Shown: positions 36,400 through 48,808 of the stretch, one piece after another
Numbering within the stretch: the stretch's first letter is position 1
Layout of the letters: each line of letters opens with the position of its first letter
From: Acanthococcus lagerstroemiae
Lineage: Eukaryota; Arthropoda; Insecta; Hemiptera; Eriococcidae
DNA: 64,000 bases
Assembly (NCBI GenBank): GCA_031841125.1
Contig: CM063106.1
Location: 3,720,001-3,784,000 of the forward strand
Direction: 5' to 3'
The notes under the pieces: model-generated
What the model was told of the DNA's origin: nothing
Seen by the model: only the letters and a program-made list of their open reading frames with translations
Databases searched by the model: none
Made by a program: the position numbers and the translations under genes

Positions 36400-36780
36400 A
36401 AAATCGTCTTTTTACAGGACTTTCGACCAACAGTAGTTACTACTGGCATCGTCTCAGGATTTTCTACCGGTACGAAAAGGATATTAGGAACACTTGTTGG
36501 ATCACGACCGGTATCGTCTCGTAATAAAACTGTGTACCATAGCTTGTTGGAATCGTCCCGTTACAAGAGTTTCAACCCACAATTGTTGCTACTGGAATCG
36601 TCCGAGGACTTTCGGTCGGTATGAGATTTCCCGCCAGTGGTTGGCTAGAATCGTCTTATTACAGGACTTTCAACCAGCAATTATCGCTACTGGCACCAGT
36701 AACCTGCTGAAATCATCCCGCTAAGGACTTATCAACAGTTGTCGCTACTGGAATTATCTCAGGACCCAAGATTGATAGGA
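36400..36780. repeat. Diverged tandem array with AATCGTC/ACTGG motifs
   Basis: Related units begin near 36403, 36549, 36648 and 36709, each with AATCGTCYYRTTACAGGACT or a variant, TTTCRACC and TACTGGMATCGTC. Spacing varies between 60 and 150 nt, so the array is decayed or composite. Confidence 0.6.
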
Positions 36781-39700
36781 AAATAAGAGGATGAATTGTG
36801 ACCAGTTAACATTCTATAACCATTCGAACCAAAAGTTACCCCCAGAATAACCCAGATATGAGAACAGCTAATTTAAACCAACTAAATGACCTAAAAATGA
36901 TATGCAAATAAACCCGAAGCTTAAAACGACAGTCCAATGACTCAGAAACATCACTGGACGTTGGTGGATACAGAATACGACCAGTCAAACATTTAAACAT
37001 CAGCCAGTCAACCAAGTGTACAATCAATTTAATATGGCCATCAAATGAGAAACAAGCAATCATTTGAACAGCAAACTCACTCGAACATACGAAATCATCA
37101 ACCACTTCACTACACCTCAGCGAATTCAAACATCCATGTATATCCAATGCAAAATGCGCATGAAAATTAACACGAACATATTGTACACGCGTATCGGATC
37201 TGAAGTACACACGACTGACGTACGAACATTTAAACATCACTAGCACGCGCTCATCTCAAGAATTTCTGAGTCGTATCTGGCGGCGACGAATATTTGAAAT
37301 CTCTCGAGCAACCGAGCCCCCAAAATTTACCTCGATTTTCGTTCGCGTGGTGGGTTACAGCAGGCGAGAACTACCGGTGGAGAACGTCGAAAAAATTGAG
37401 ATATCGTAGTACTGAAATAAGGTACAAGGGTGTTTTGGACTTCCTTCATTCGAATATCGCATTAGATTACTTATTTGGTTTATCAGAATAGAAATTTTCT
37501 GTCGAAGAGGGAGAATTTTAATTAGAGTTTTGCACTTGTAAGTGTTCAAATCCGCGACCCGAAATATTCCTGTATTCAATAGTTGGATTTTTCTAGCCGA
37601 GACGACGTTGCCCTCTCTCGAGCGTAAATTTTGATTTTGGATTGCAGTTGCAGTATCGAAACGAACGTAGAATCTAAATAGAATGTTCAAAATCAAAATC
37701 TCAGAAAAACTTATAGTTGCATGTTCGATTTTCTCAGCTCGAGTGGATTCGGCCGGCGGCTTTTTCCAGTCAAGCGCCCTAGGCCAGTGGTTCCTTTTGT
37801 AAATCCCACGTTGGGAATAGTACTTCATGGTATCGTACTTGGAAAACTCACGCCGCACAACCGATTTGTCTTGTACATATGGGATGCCAACTCGAGACTT
37901 CTGGCTGGTGGCCTTCGTCTTTATTGGTGGTTAGTTCGTTCATCGAGCAGCGCGTGCCGCCGGTAATCTGTACCGATGATGGCGCGTTCTAGGCGGCGAG
38001 CGCGCTCCGACTGTGAAGGCGACGCGGCGATGGTGATGCGGCGTTTCGAGTAAACGATAGATATGGTCTAATAATTTGTGAAACAGCGAAACCGAGAAGG
38101 CAATTTGGGCGCGGAAACGGAAGCTCGATTGTGGCGCCGATCGGAAACGTACGCGGAATAGCGGGGCGAAACTCGATACGATTTTCGGATGAGTAATGTC
38201 GGTAATTAGACGAAATAAGTATTCCCGCCAAAATAGAGAGAACGTGTACCGCTCGTCGTTCTCGCCATCCCCGACTCTCTAATGGCGACGAATTCCACCT
38301 GATTGTGGTACCGCGGCCTATACTCATCTTATCTGAGCCGCGATACGCGGCTAATTAATCATTATCAACTAAGCGCGTCTTAACTTGGCATCTGCTTCTA
38401 TTTTTGTGAATTCTTCTCCGTTTACGCTCGTCTTTCTCTCACTCTCCCTCCTCCTCGTCCATTGATCGTGTACTCGCGTTTTCACACTATTCTCGCACCC
38501 TCTCTCGTTTTCCAGCTCGAGGAAAGCAATTTATCAGTCATCCGGCAGAACAAATTCTTCGCTAATTTGACTTTCTTGTAGACGTTTTTCCACGCCACAT
38601 AGCCTGTTGTGTACGCCATTCTTTTATGCGAAATTTTTCACAATGCCGCTGCCGTACAGCGTCGAGATTTGACTTCTAGCCGCTCGGAAACCTCGCTTTT
38701 TTGATAATAAGTCGTTGGTGTGGTCCTAGTGTCTCCGATTTCGCAATGCAGACCGAAAAAGGCTGTCCACGTAGACTTCACAATTTAACGTCGTGTTTCC
38801 AACCACTCTTCATGTTACCTGAATGTTTCAATGGTGACGCTGTTAACATATTGGTTTCTGACTCGTTCGTTTGAAAACGAGGTCGAATAAGAATATTTGC
38901 CCCCTAAGAATGGCATTCGTTCCTTCTCGAATCAAAATCCAGCTACGTACTCGCCATTATCTGTTGCCAAACTGTATAATGAGTGTGGAGGAAACGAGCT
39001 TAACGTTAATCAGCAATCTCGATTCTCGAGTGGAGTTCTTGTTGTTTCAAGTCGTAGTTTTTCAAAGCGACCTTCGGTTACTAAGGGACGATATCGCCCG
39101 GCCAACGTTAACGAACCTAAGATCGGCAACGATAAACTTTAATATTTTTTTTTCGAAGCATCTTCATAATATAACGGTGGTTACTCGACGGGAATAAAAT
39201 GTTAAGTGAGAACGCGAGCCAAGTGTTTGAAAGTAGAAATCGTCCGAAATCTTTCGAGCGGGTCGAGCACCCTGTATTTTGATAATTAGCGTGCGTAAAA
39301 GACGAAATAACGGACGGAATTATTTTTCACTGTTGACCTGTATCGTCCTGAGGTACCGGCTTAATTTATTTTTCTCTTTATTTATCTCGGTAATCGGCTA
39401 GCAGATTGAGAAAAATGCGAAAAAGAAGACGAGGAGAATAGAAAAGAATGGAAAAAAAAGAGTTTCTAAGATGAAAATCGGTATCGCGGAACCTATTTTT
39501 TCGAGCAAGAAAATTAATTTTAAGATGAAAGAGATTTTCATAAAGTTCACGCTCTGATAATTAAATTTGCGCGCAAATAGCGATAGGACAAAGAAGGTTA
39601 CACATCTCTCTCTCTCTCTCTTCCTTCTCTCTCACTCACTCTTTCTCTTTCTTTCTGGCTTTTCCTTCTGTGTAAAGTCGTTGCTCTCTCCGTCTCTCGA

Positions 39701-40451
39701 TTTTCCCTCGGGCTTCCGATTAAAAGCTTGTTTAACGAAAAAGCGTGATGAACTGTTAACGGTTACACTTTCGACGGATAATTCAAGAAGAAATTTCACC
39801 TTTGTCGCGTTCAGCTTTCAAGTAATGTTGATAGTATGTTACAGAGCTGCCACTCACGAAGGTAGGCCACCCTTTTGAAACTTATTGAAGTAATGCGTAT
39901 TTACCTATGGTAATATATAAAGGCGAAAATGGAACGATTTAAACGTCTGTGTTCATCATTTTACGTCGTCCTTCATTTCGACTGATTGGATGTGCTACTG
40001 TGCGTGTAAGGTAAAGAAGAGAGTCAATCGCGAACCCTTCGGAAGCTAATGCGTAGGTTTAAACTATCCCAGCATCAATGTCAATACGATCCCTGTCACC
40101 CCCTCATCTTCCATGAGAGACGCTTTTCTATACAATCGAGCCTATTCTTACGGAGAAGGTCGGCATCGAATGAACTTTCGGAAAAGACCGAACCCATATT
40201 ACTCGCCGTTCTGTTTTGCCCGGAGGTACCGTATGAAATATCTCCGTAGGAACTCGGAAAAGTCGCACGATACCTACCTGCTAATCCGATTTTGTGCCCT
40301 CACTTCCCGAGAAATCGCCAGTTTTCTGCAGATTTAGCGAAGGTGGTGCTCAGTCTTCCGATACTATACGCTATGTATTTGTTCTTGTTATTCGTGGATG
40401 CGATTGCAAACGAAAGCGCTAATCTTGCATTCCGTCGTTTTCTGCTTACAG
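36781..40451. other. Non-coding, end of presumed upstream intron
   Basis: 36781-37260 is A/C-rich on the plus strand and carries ACATTTAAACATCA twice (about 36986 and 37225). 37975-38360 is CpG-rich and repeat-free. A CT-rich microsatellite is at 39604-39655. Minus-strand frames of 136 codons (36836-37246) and 167 codons (37355-37858) have no recognisable product. Confidence 0.45.
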
Positions 40452-40683
40452 CAATTATTCCGTACCCAGCAGCAGCAGCAACAACAACAGGCTGCGGCCG
40501 CAGCCGCTCTGTCGGCAGCGGCCGCCGCCAATACTCCGGCCCAGTTGCAAATGCTACAGCAGCAGCAATACCTGCAGCAACAGCAGTTGGCAGCGGCAGC
40601 CGCCGGCTTAGCACCTACCACATTCGCCACGGCGCCGCCGACGCCTTACATTATAAATCCGCAGGAACCGTACGTCATTGCTG
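40452..40683 (+). CDS. pum: pumilio exon: poly-Gln/poly-Ala segment
   Basis: Acceptor is a pyrimidine-rich stretch ending CAG at 40449-40451; donor is G|GTAAGT at 40684. The exon opens in phase 0 with QLFRTQ, matching the fly QQLFRSQ motif, then Q8, A6, more Ala and Gln runs, and ends [13 protein letters not shown] with one base left over (phase 1). The Gln run is coded by a CAG/CAA tract near 40468, so its length is probably polymorphic. The reading frame stays open upstream to an ATG at 40398, but the acceptor and the homology favour a splice at 40452. Confidence 0.92.
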
Positions 40684-43600
40684 GTAAGTCTCATCATCTG
40701 CTTCTTCTCTAACATGTAATTGTGTGTACGCGCTGAGTGAGCTGTCAGCAAGAGCGACTAGATCCTGTGCAAGTTGGTTCGTCAGTATCCACTGCTGCCT
40801 ACGGCCAGGTGAGCCGGCTACGGCCGATTGACAATGGACCCTCGTCTAAATACTGCAGTAATGCCGCGGCGTATACGTTAATCTATGTTTTACATTATTT
40901 GGATTATCAGATTTGCCAGATACAGGATTTAGCGAACAGTCTTCTGCACAAAACCCTTTCACTTGTGAACAAAATCTCGATCACGTTAAGAGTGACGCCG
41001 AAGGCTCTTAACCCTTAAATGGCACACATCGGCGAAATTCGCCGATTTCGCGGATGACACGTTTTCACGCACACCATGCGTGTATGAATGGTGGTATATA
41101 CACGAATGCGAGGGCGCTTAACTGGTTTATCCCTTGCAAGGTACAAATCCAGTAGGATCTAACCTTAATTTTAATTGCACAATGTTTGGAAATTTTGGCG
41201 AGGGGGGGATTGGAGTCTTTTTAGATGCTAAATTTTTTAAACGTGTTTTTATCTCTGTAATTGTTTGTACAGTGTAGGTACGTTAGATGGTAAGTTACTT
41301 TATCCAAAAATAAATAAATAAATAAATAATTGGCTTTTTTGGTCAATGAAGGGGGGGAAAAATGTTGTAAAAAAAGAAGCTAGACAGAATTGCTAGCTGT
41401 TGTCCTTTAAACACCAGTGACTTTCCAGCGCTGAAAAAGCATTGCCAGGATACATAATATGTACGGACGCTTTTCCTGCCAGTTCTTCATCATCATTAGC
41501 TGTGGTATGGACTAAGGTTGTGATTTTAGTAAGATTTCTTACTATCCGCCCTTGGTTAGGCGGATAATCGGGAGTTCACTTGCTTCCTGAGACGTTCGAG
41601 CTTGTCTATATGGCCCCATTGTAAATTTGTGTTCGTCCGCATCATGAAAGCCCATTCGGTCCCTTCTGGTTTCCGAAATATACCCGTTTCATTTTTTAGG
41701 TTGGAAAAATCAGTTTTGGTTTTTACGGTGTAATTTGAATAGAACCCATTCTGCTCTATTCCTTGGCGTCGATCGCGGTCTCGTAATGTTCTACTATTAC
41801 GTGATAAGATGAATTTCATTAAAAGGGCGAATCTCGTCGTATATCGTAAATTGCGCGCAAATTCATTTGCAGCAGGTCAAAACAGTTCCAATAAGTTCTG
41901 TGATTTACATTCGGCTAGTTATTTCCCATCTAAATTAGCCGTTTTCCAGTGTCTTCTTTTTACTTTCAAAACTTTGAAACTGTCTTCAATCCTTCGTGCT
42001 GGGCTTTTATATTTCCAGTTTTGAATAACGATAAATTTTAAAAGTATACGAGGCTGTACACTCATTTTGTAAGAAACTGTATCTACTTTTCGGATGTTGT
42101 AATTCGATTTCGATAAGATGAATAATTGATCATTGCGATGTAGAAGTGTACGTCTACATTTTTTTCTCTTTTGTATCCTACCAGTGGCGTACATGAAAGT
42201 TTAAAGATCCGCCAAATACCGCACTTCTTTTAGAAACGTAGTGACAGTTTTTGGAGTTAGTGATAATGTCGAACCTCTATCTGCAGGTTGATGTTGCGAG
42301 TATTGGAATCTTAGTATTATTTGAAGACCGTAGCAACGAGCAACGGTATAAAAACCCTCAGTCGGCGTAATATGTTGAAATCTCTGTACGATGTATGCCT
42401 CAAATTGTCGTTGGGTTAGACTGTAAAATATTCCGTCACGTTCACATTCCAATCGAAATTTTGGAATTCTTTATTCGCTGTGACCTAAGAGAGCGAGAGA
42501 TTTTCGAGCGTATCGCGCATATTACAAGTAAATGAACAACCCTCTTTCTTCTCGCAGTCGACTAAAATATATGTTTACTCGCTCTTTACGGAAACTCGAA
42601 GGAAACTATGAACGTTCTTTTACAGAGATAACTTAGCACCGGAATTCCTCATTTGGGATTTATTTCACACTGCGTGAATCAAATTTTGGGTTATTTCATA
42701 CTTGTGCAACGGCCTTGCAAGATTTGTCAAGTTGATTGTGGGGGAGGGAGCAAAACTTGCACGCCAAGTACATTCGCATTATTTTTCTAGTGTTTACAGT
42801 AGATTTTGCGAAAATACTGACTGAATGGCGTATAGTGCCACATCGACTCCTCTCGATATTCCATGCGTAGCAATCCCCTTACTAAGGTGGTTTTTATTCG
42901 GAAATTTTTTTCGGATCTATGCTCTCACTCCCGGAAATTAGAAGTAGTCGTTCCAAATTAATGAAAAAAATTACCAAAAAAGTTTGAGCTCGATTGGATA
43001 GTTCCAGCCAGAGTCCTATAGGAATCAGAGTACAGCTTTTCTAGTCAAAATTTGCCGTTTAGAGTGAATACTAGCTAAATATCAGAAACTTGAAGATTCC
43101 AGTGAAACTTGGGGTAATTATTATCTCAGATCGATACAGCAGTGTTGTCACCGCAACAATTGAAATGTTGGAATTTGTGCGTTTCTTACTATGTAAAATT
43201 TAGAATTTCAGTGTGCGCTTTTTCTGATCCACGTACGATGTCGGACTTGGGGAACAAATAAAGCAAAATATGTAGGTTTTATGGAAATATGTAAAATCGG
43301 AGGAACTTTATTTTAAATGGCAGTAATTCAGAAAAATCCTTGGAAAACATGGTCTGACATTGTAAAGTTGACTGAAAAATTGAAGAAGAAGGGGAAACAG
43401 TGTAAATTCAGCCAATACGGTACAACGTATCCGAATTGTCGCCTATGATGTACAAATATGTGCGTTATTTACGTGAAATTCATGAAATTTTAAAATGTGT
43501 ACCTTCGCCTGTATTGCAGTTGCATCGGAAAGATCCTAAGAAAGTTCAAGCTCGATCGAATAGTAATAACTCGTTCATCACGAGAGTCAAAGGTCAGCTT

Positions 43601-45094
43601 TTATAATCAAGATTGACTATTAAAATGAAGAATACCGAAAAATTAAATAATCTACACTCTGTGGAGTTATTGTCTGGGATCAGTTCATCTCCAAAATTTG
43701 TTCGAAAGTCCTAATTTTAATAATATCAGTCTCAAATTTTATTGCAAAATGTTTCTTTGTACTCACTTTTTTATCCTAAATTTAGTCACTTTCAAATTTA
43801 CTTCGTCACTTTTTTCATTAAAATTCCCCGGATCTGCTTGTCTATCCCTGGCAGTTGTTCCAAATATTTAAAAAAAAATCCCAAAAAAATATGGAACTCG
43901 ATCCTATAGTACCCATTTCTCAGAGGCTCAAAGGTCAGCTTTTATGATCACAATTGACTTCAGTATAAAAAATACCGAAGAATCAAGAATTTACGAGTTC
44001 TTATGAAATTCTGGGTTATTATCTGAGATCAATAGGTACATTATGGAGGATCCATTTATAAGGCTATACAGATCTTCAAAATTTTAGTGTGTCTCTCTTG
44101 ATCCACACGTAGAGTCGTGCTTCGTGGAATTGAATAGAACAAGAACTGTTGGTAGGTTTAAGAAAGATACAGGAAATTTGATGGATCATATTTGGAAACA
44201 GAGCAATAAAAATAAAAAAAAAGAAGAACGTGGTCTAAAAATAGGAAGGTTTAATTGAAAACTAAAAAATACGAGTCAGTTTGCTCGTTTTGTTACTACT
44301 AACACAAATTGTTGTCTCCAAATTGAGGACCATTCTTTTGCCCCAAGTATGAGAATTATTTCTGATTCGAATTATGGATTCTGCGTTTCATTCTGATTAG
44401 ACTATGAATATCGAAGAAGAAGGTATACCGTATACGTATTACACGTAGACCATAACGGTGTTGGATACTATTCAGTGGACCAGAGCAGGATGGCTCTCGG
44501 AAGTCCCGGAAATATCTGTCCCCTCAGTTTCTCTTCCGTCCGACCGCACGAAAAAATATACTTTTGCTCGTTGTATGCTTCTATCTGAGAGCTTTCTCCT
44601 TAGCTGCCCTCTATTCTCTTCTTATCGAATACTGAAAGGTTGACCTCTCCCTCTGCCGTTATAATTGAAAATTAAAAAGCTGTTGGCCGATGTGAACTGA
44701 TTTTTATTCGATGACGTAGGTCGTTCAGAAAGTAGGGTAATGAGTCCAATAAAAAAAATAACGAATGAGAAAAAATGATTCTCATGAAATTGTTCAGATT
44801 TGGCTGCAGGAATTCGGATGGAAGGTTTGGGATCGCCCGCCCCACGCCCCAGATTTAGCACCCAGAACTTTTCATTTTTTTTCTTGCATCTGAAACAGTA
44901 TTTGTCCGGGAAAAGATGCAGCAACGACGATAAGCTGATCGAGGATGTATCTTTGGTTTACTCGTAATTCACCGACGGAAAAGTTGTGTGCTAGTGGTCT
45001 AGATAAAATAATTCACTGGTCGGACAAATATTTAAGTCGACTTGGAAATTATGTTGAGAAGTAGTACGTCGATATTTCTGAACATTTTTCGTAT

Positions 45095-45126
<32 letters not shown>

Positions 45127-48100
45127 TTTTTTTTTTATTGAACTCATTACCTTATTGAACGACCCTGGTATTACGGATTGATATTAGTTACCTGGAAAGT
45201 GAGAACACATTAGTAATAATTACCAATGGAAAATATTTTGCGATCTCTGTGATAATTTTCTGGCTGTGGGAAATACTTTCGCTACCATGCTTATTGCTTA
45301 GTGAAAGAAATGGAATGCGGCAGACCAGTCGTAAGACCGTAGCGTCGGGAAGGAGGAGGCGAGGGTGAACCCCAATGTTGTTTGAAAAGTCGGCATTCGT
45401 CAACATCTTTTTGGTTTCAGAAAAAAATGATTACTTATAATTCAATCAAAAATGTTACTATATCTGAATTGGCCATGCGACTTTGCTTATATCGAGTGAA
45501 TTTGAACGTTCTCGGCGCGGCTTCTGTTGGAAGAAGTTCTCGGCTGAGTTGAAGAGATTTACTGGCGTTGGCAGGGCGTTGGTGATTTACTCCATTTTGG
45601 CCGAAGACGAATGTGTGGACTGGAAGAATTGATCTTCGAGTTTTCGTTCACCGAAGTGCGAAACGTTGTAACGTGTCGATAAGAACTCGAATGAACTGTA
45701 ATAACAATACCCGTTCGCTTTTTCTCTCGTCGTTTTCCGCTTCTCAGATTTGTATAATATTTTTCTAATTCATCCGTCATCTCGGATTTCATTTTCATGC
45801 AAATGATGCGTATTATTTCGTTGGAATTGGAAATGGAGCGTAAAGCGTCTGAGAGTCTTGCTGCTGTCTTCTTCGTATATATGCCGTATAATAGTCCGTA
45901 GTCTTCGTTCTCGGTCCGTTGATTGGCTTCGAGAAAAGAAAGGAAAATATAATTTTTCTTATCAATTATAAGAGGCATTGAAATAACACGTAAGGAAAAC
46001 AGAAACGGATTGGCATTACGCCGATTTCCTTTTTCCTTCTCTTTTTCCCGCTCTCATCTTCGAAGGAAATGAAGTTCGCGTTTTGTTTTCTAAATGAATT
46101 TTCTTTCTATGCGATCGCACTTCTCCATTCTTCTGGTTATTAACGAGACAATGTATCGGCGTATTCCCATCAGTTCGTTTGTGTTTATGGCTCCAACGAG
46201 AAAATATTTCTCCGCATTGAAGCAGCTTTTGTGCGCGAGTGTAAATGCTTCGTCTGTACCGAGTGAAATTACTCAGATATTGAAGTGCATTACAGAAATC
46301 GGATTACACGAATTCCTAGTGGATGATGTGGGTGTAGCGGCTCCTGTAATTCTGCAGTCATTGGTTGTGATTTTGATTTGTTGGTTCTGCTCTAATAAAC
46401 CGAATTGACGCACCTGTGAAGGGAAAACAGGAGAGTCGGGGTGGTAATTTGAGAAGAGGGAGTCTAGAGTAATTGAATCGGTCCCCGGTCGAGTGTTGGA
46501 ACTTACTTTACCGATCGTGAACTAAACGCCATCTCTTTAAACATGACCACTTACTATTGTACAATGATAATGAGTAGAATTCCTTCAAAACTAGTCTATA
46601 TGGAAGTATGGAAAGCAAGACAGTTACAAATTCCAATATCCATCTCACCTCACCCAAATGTTACCAGTTCCCTTCGTCGCGCTTGAATTCGCGGTGCTGG
46701 CAGTTTGTGTTCTTGAACTCCGACCTGTGAAAACTTATGGTGGGAGGCGGAGTCCTACTAATTTCGTGAACTGTTCTACGATGATATTTTATACTGACGT
46801 GGTCGGATGCTCATTTGTGTTCCAGGAGCTACCGTGTTGCCGCAGTATTACGGCGTACCCTGGGGTGTATACCCGGCAAACATAATTCAGCAAGGAGCAG
46901 CAGCAAACGCCCAGCAACGAAGACCACTAACTCCGTCATCGGCGGCCACCGAAACGGCGAATAACCTAGCAGCGGCAGCCGCCTCAGTCCAACAAAGTCC
47001 GTATGTCATACCGGCATATTACGACCAAAATGGTTCAATCGTGATGCGAGGTATCAGTAATGGACCAACGATGAGACTAGTCTCTCCCGCACCGGTGCTT
47101 GTCAATCCTTCAAATCCAGGTAATTACACTCAAATAACCTCGGTCAAGACTGCTTCTTATTTTTCTATCCCCCCTTCCCCCCCGAACTTAGTGTACTAAC
47201 CATGTAGCCGTACTCAGTTGACTACATCTACCATTATCTCAAATGTGCGTTACTGTTTCTATACTTTTCCCCCGTCAAAAGATCGATATCTGTCCTTTCC
47301 TTAGAATTCAACCACTCCTGCCTGTGAATGATACATAAAATTCTAGATCGGATTCACCGGCATTTTCAACTTGGTTGCGTTTAGTAATTTTGTTCATTTT
47401 TTTTATTTTGCTAATTTTCCTCGCTAAGTAATTGATTTTCCGCATTGTTCGTTCTCTGTACTGTACAACTTTTTCTTTTTCTTTTCTTCTCTTTTTTTTT
47501 CTTTTTCACATTCGATTTCCATCCTTAGGAAATGGTGTCAGATTGCTTGGTAGTCAACCACAGCAAATCGGTACCCCACCATCCTCCATATACAGTAACG
47601 CGCAGAACGCATCTCTTTTTACGGCTGCGCCATCTACAAACGGTACAGGTATGTCGGTAGTTAACGTATTAAAAAAAAAAAAAAGAAAGAAAGAAAGAAA
47701 GAAAAAATGAACAAAAGAAAAAGAAAAATGCGATAGAAAGACGTTTGTGTTTGCTTTTTCGCTGAAAGTGTGTATATAGCTGGCCGGGGTCCGCTCCTGT
47801 TAGTGACATTTGTTTAAAATATATTATCTCGCCGCTTAATTAGCCCGTTTAATGGACGCAGTTTTCGGAATAATTTATAGCTGACTCGCAGGCAGAAATC
47901 GTGAGTAGGTAGGTTGTGTCAGGCGCGCGCGTGTGGCGACTAATCAGAATTGAAAATTGCATTTTTAATGTCCGCAGGACTGCAAGATGTTTCGCTGGGA
48001 TTAGGTTTAACGACCAGTACTACCGGGAGACGTGATTCCTTTGACAGAAATACTTCCGCATTTTCGCCATCAGTTGAGTACGCCAGGCCGAAATGGCCGC

Positions 48101-48772
48101 AGACACATCAACCTTACGGAGCACTAGGTACGTACCAATGGCGACTTCTCTACACATTTATTATAGGAATATCCACGAATCAGACTCACTGACAAGATAC
48201 CAAACAACTCTTGATCTCTCAGTCTTAGGTTTACTGCTTCGTTTGATGCCGAAACTACTCTTCCGTGTGCCCTCTTATCATATCGTAGACTTTTGATAAT
48301 GGCGAACTCTTTTCTCGAGTTCTCCAGCAAGAATAGTCCCGGACGTCTTTGATCTTCCCCTCCAGCACGATAAGGGATTTTCGATTTTTCTATTCTTGCG
48401 TTGGCAGCACTGAATTTCAAACCTACATTGTATTATGTAACTCAAGAATACCTTACCGTTCTGCAGTTACGATTTAATAAAGTTGAGTTAACTTTATTTT
48501 TGAAAATGACTATCCATTTTTGAAAATAACGCTGTTTACTTGCAATTTGTGAAAATCATTTTGATTATTCATTATATATAAATTGTGAACCCCTTTATTC
48601 ATTCCCTGTCATCGCCTATCTGATGATTTCGGAAAATCACTAGGGGCAAATCTAGCACCTCAATATCCTGCCAGACTAAGAGGTAGCGAGGAAACCAGCG
48701 AGCTCACCAAAATGACAGAAACGTACATGTTCATCATTCTACCCTCTCGACCCGCAGACGAATAATTATATG

Positions 48773-48808
<36 letters not shown>

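Larger units (their letters stand above)
40684..46825 (+). other. pum: pumilio intron (6.1 kb)
   Basis: GT-AG intron between the poly-Gln exon and the YYGV exon. Contents: a 15-nt perfect palindrome (41030-41044), an AAAT microsatellite near 41310, three diverged direct repeats (42915-44215), a mariner derivative (44719-45168) and a 139-codon minus-strand frame (45559-45978) of unknown or no function. Confidence 0.85.

Noticed and set aside
36836..37246. A 136-codon minus-strand frame as a possible gene
   Set aside because: It overlaps a repeat-bearing, compositionally skewed block; reported as an observation but not as a CDS.
41008..41121. A possible 106-bp piggyBac-type MITE: TTAA at both ends, CCCTTAAATGG at the left end
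   Set aside because: The right end (GAGGGCGC) is not the complement of the left end, so the two TTAA sites are probably coincidental; only the internal palindrome at 41030-41044 is solid.
45559..45978. A 139-codon minus-strand frame in a pumilio intron
   Set aside because: Plausible amino-acid composition but no recognisable domain, and it lies antisense in an intron; length alone is weak evidence in this window.
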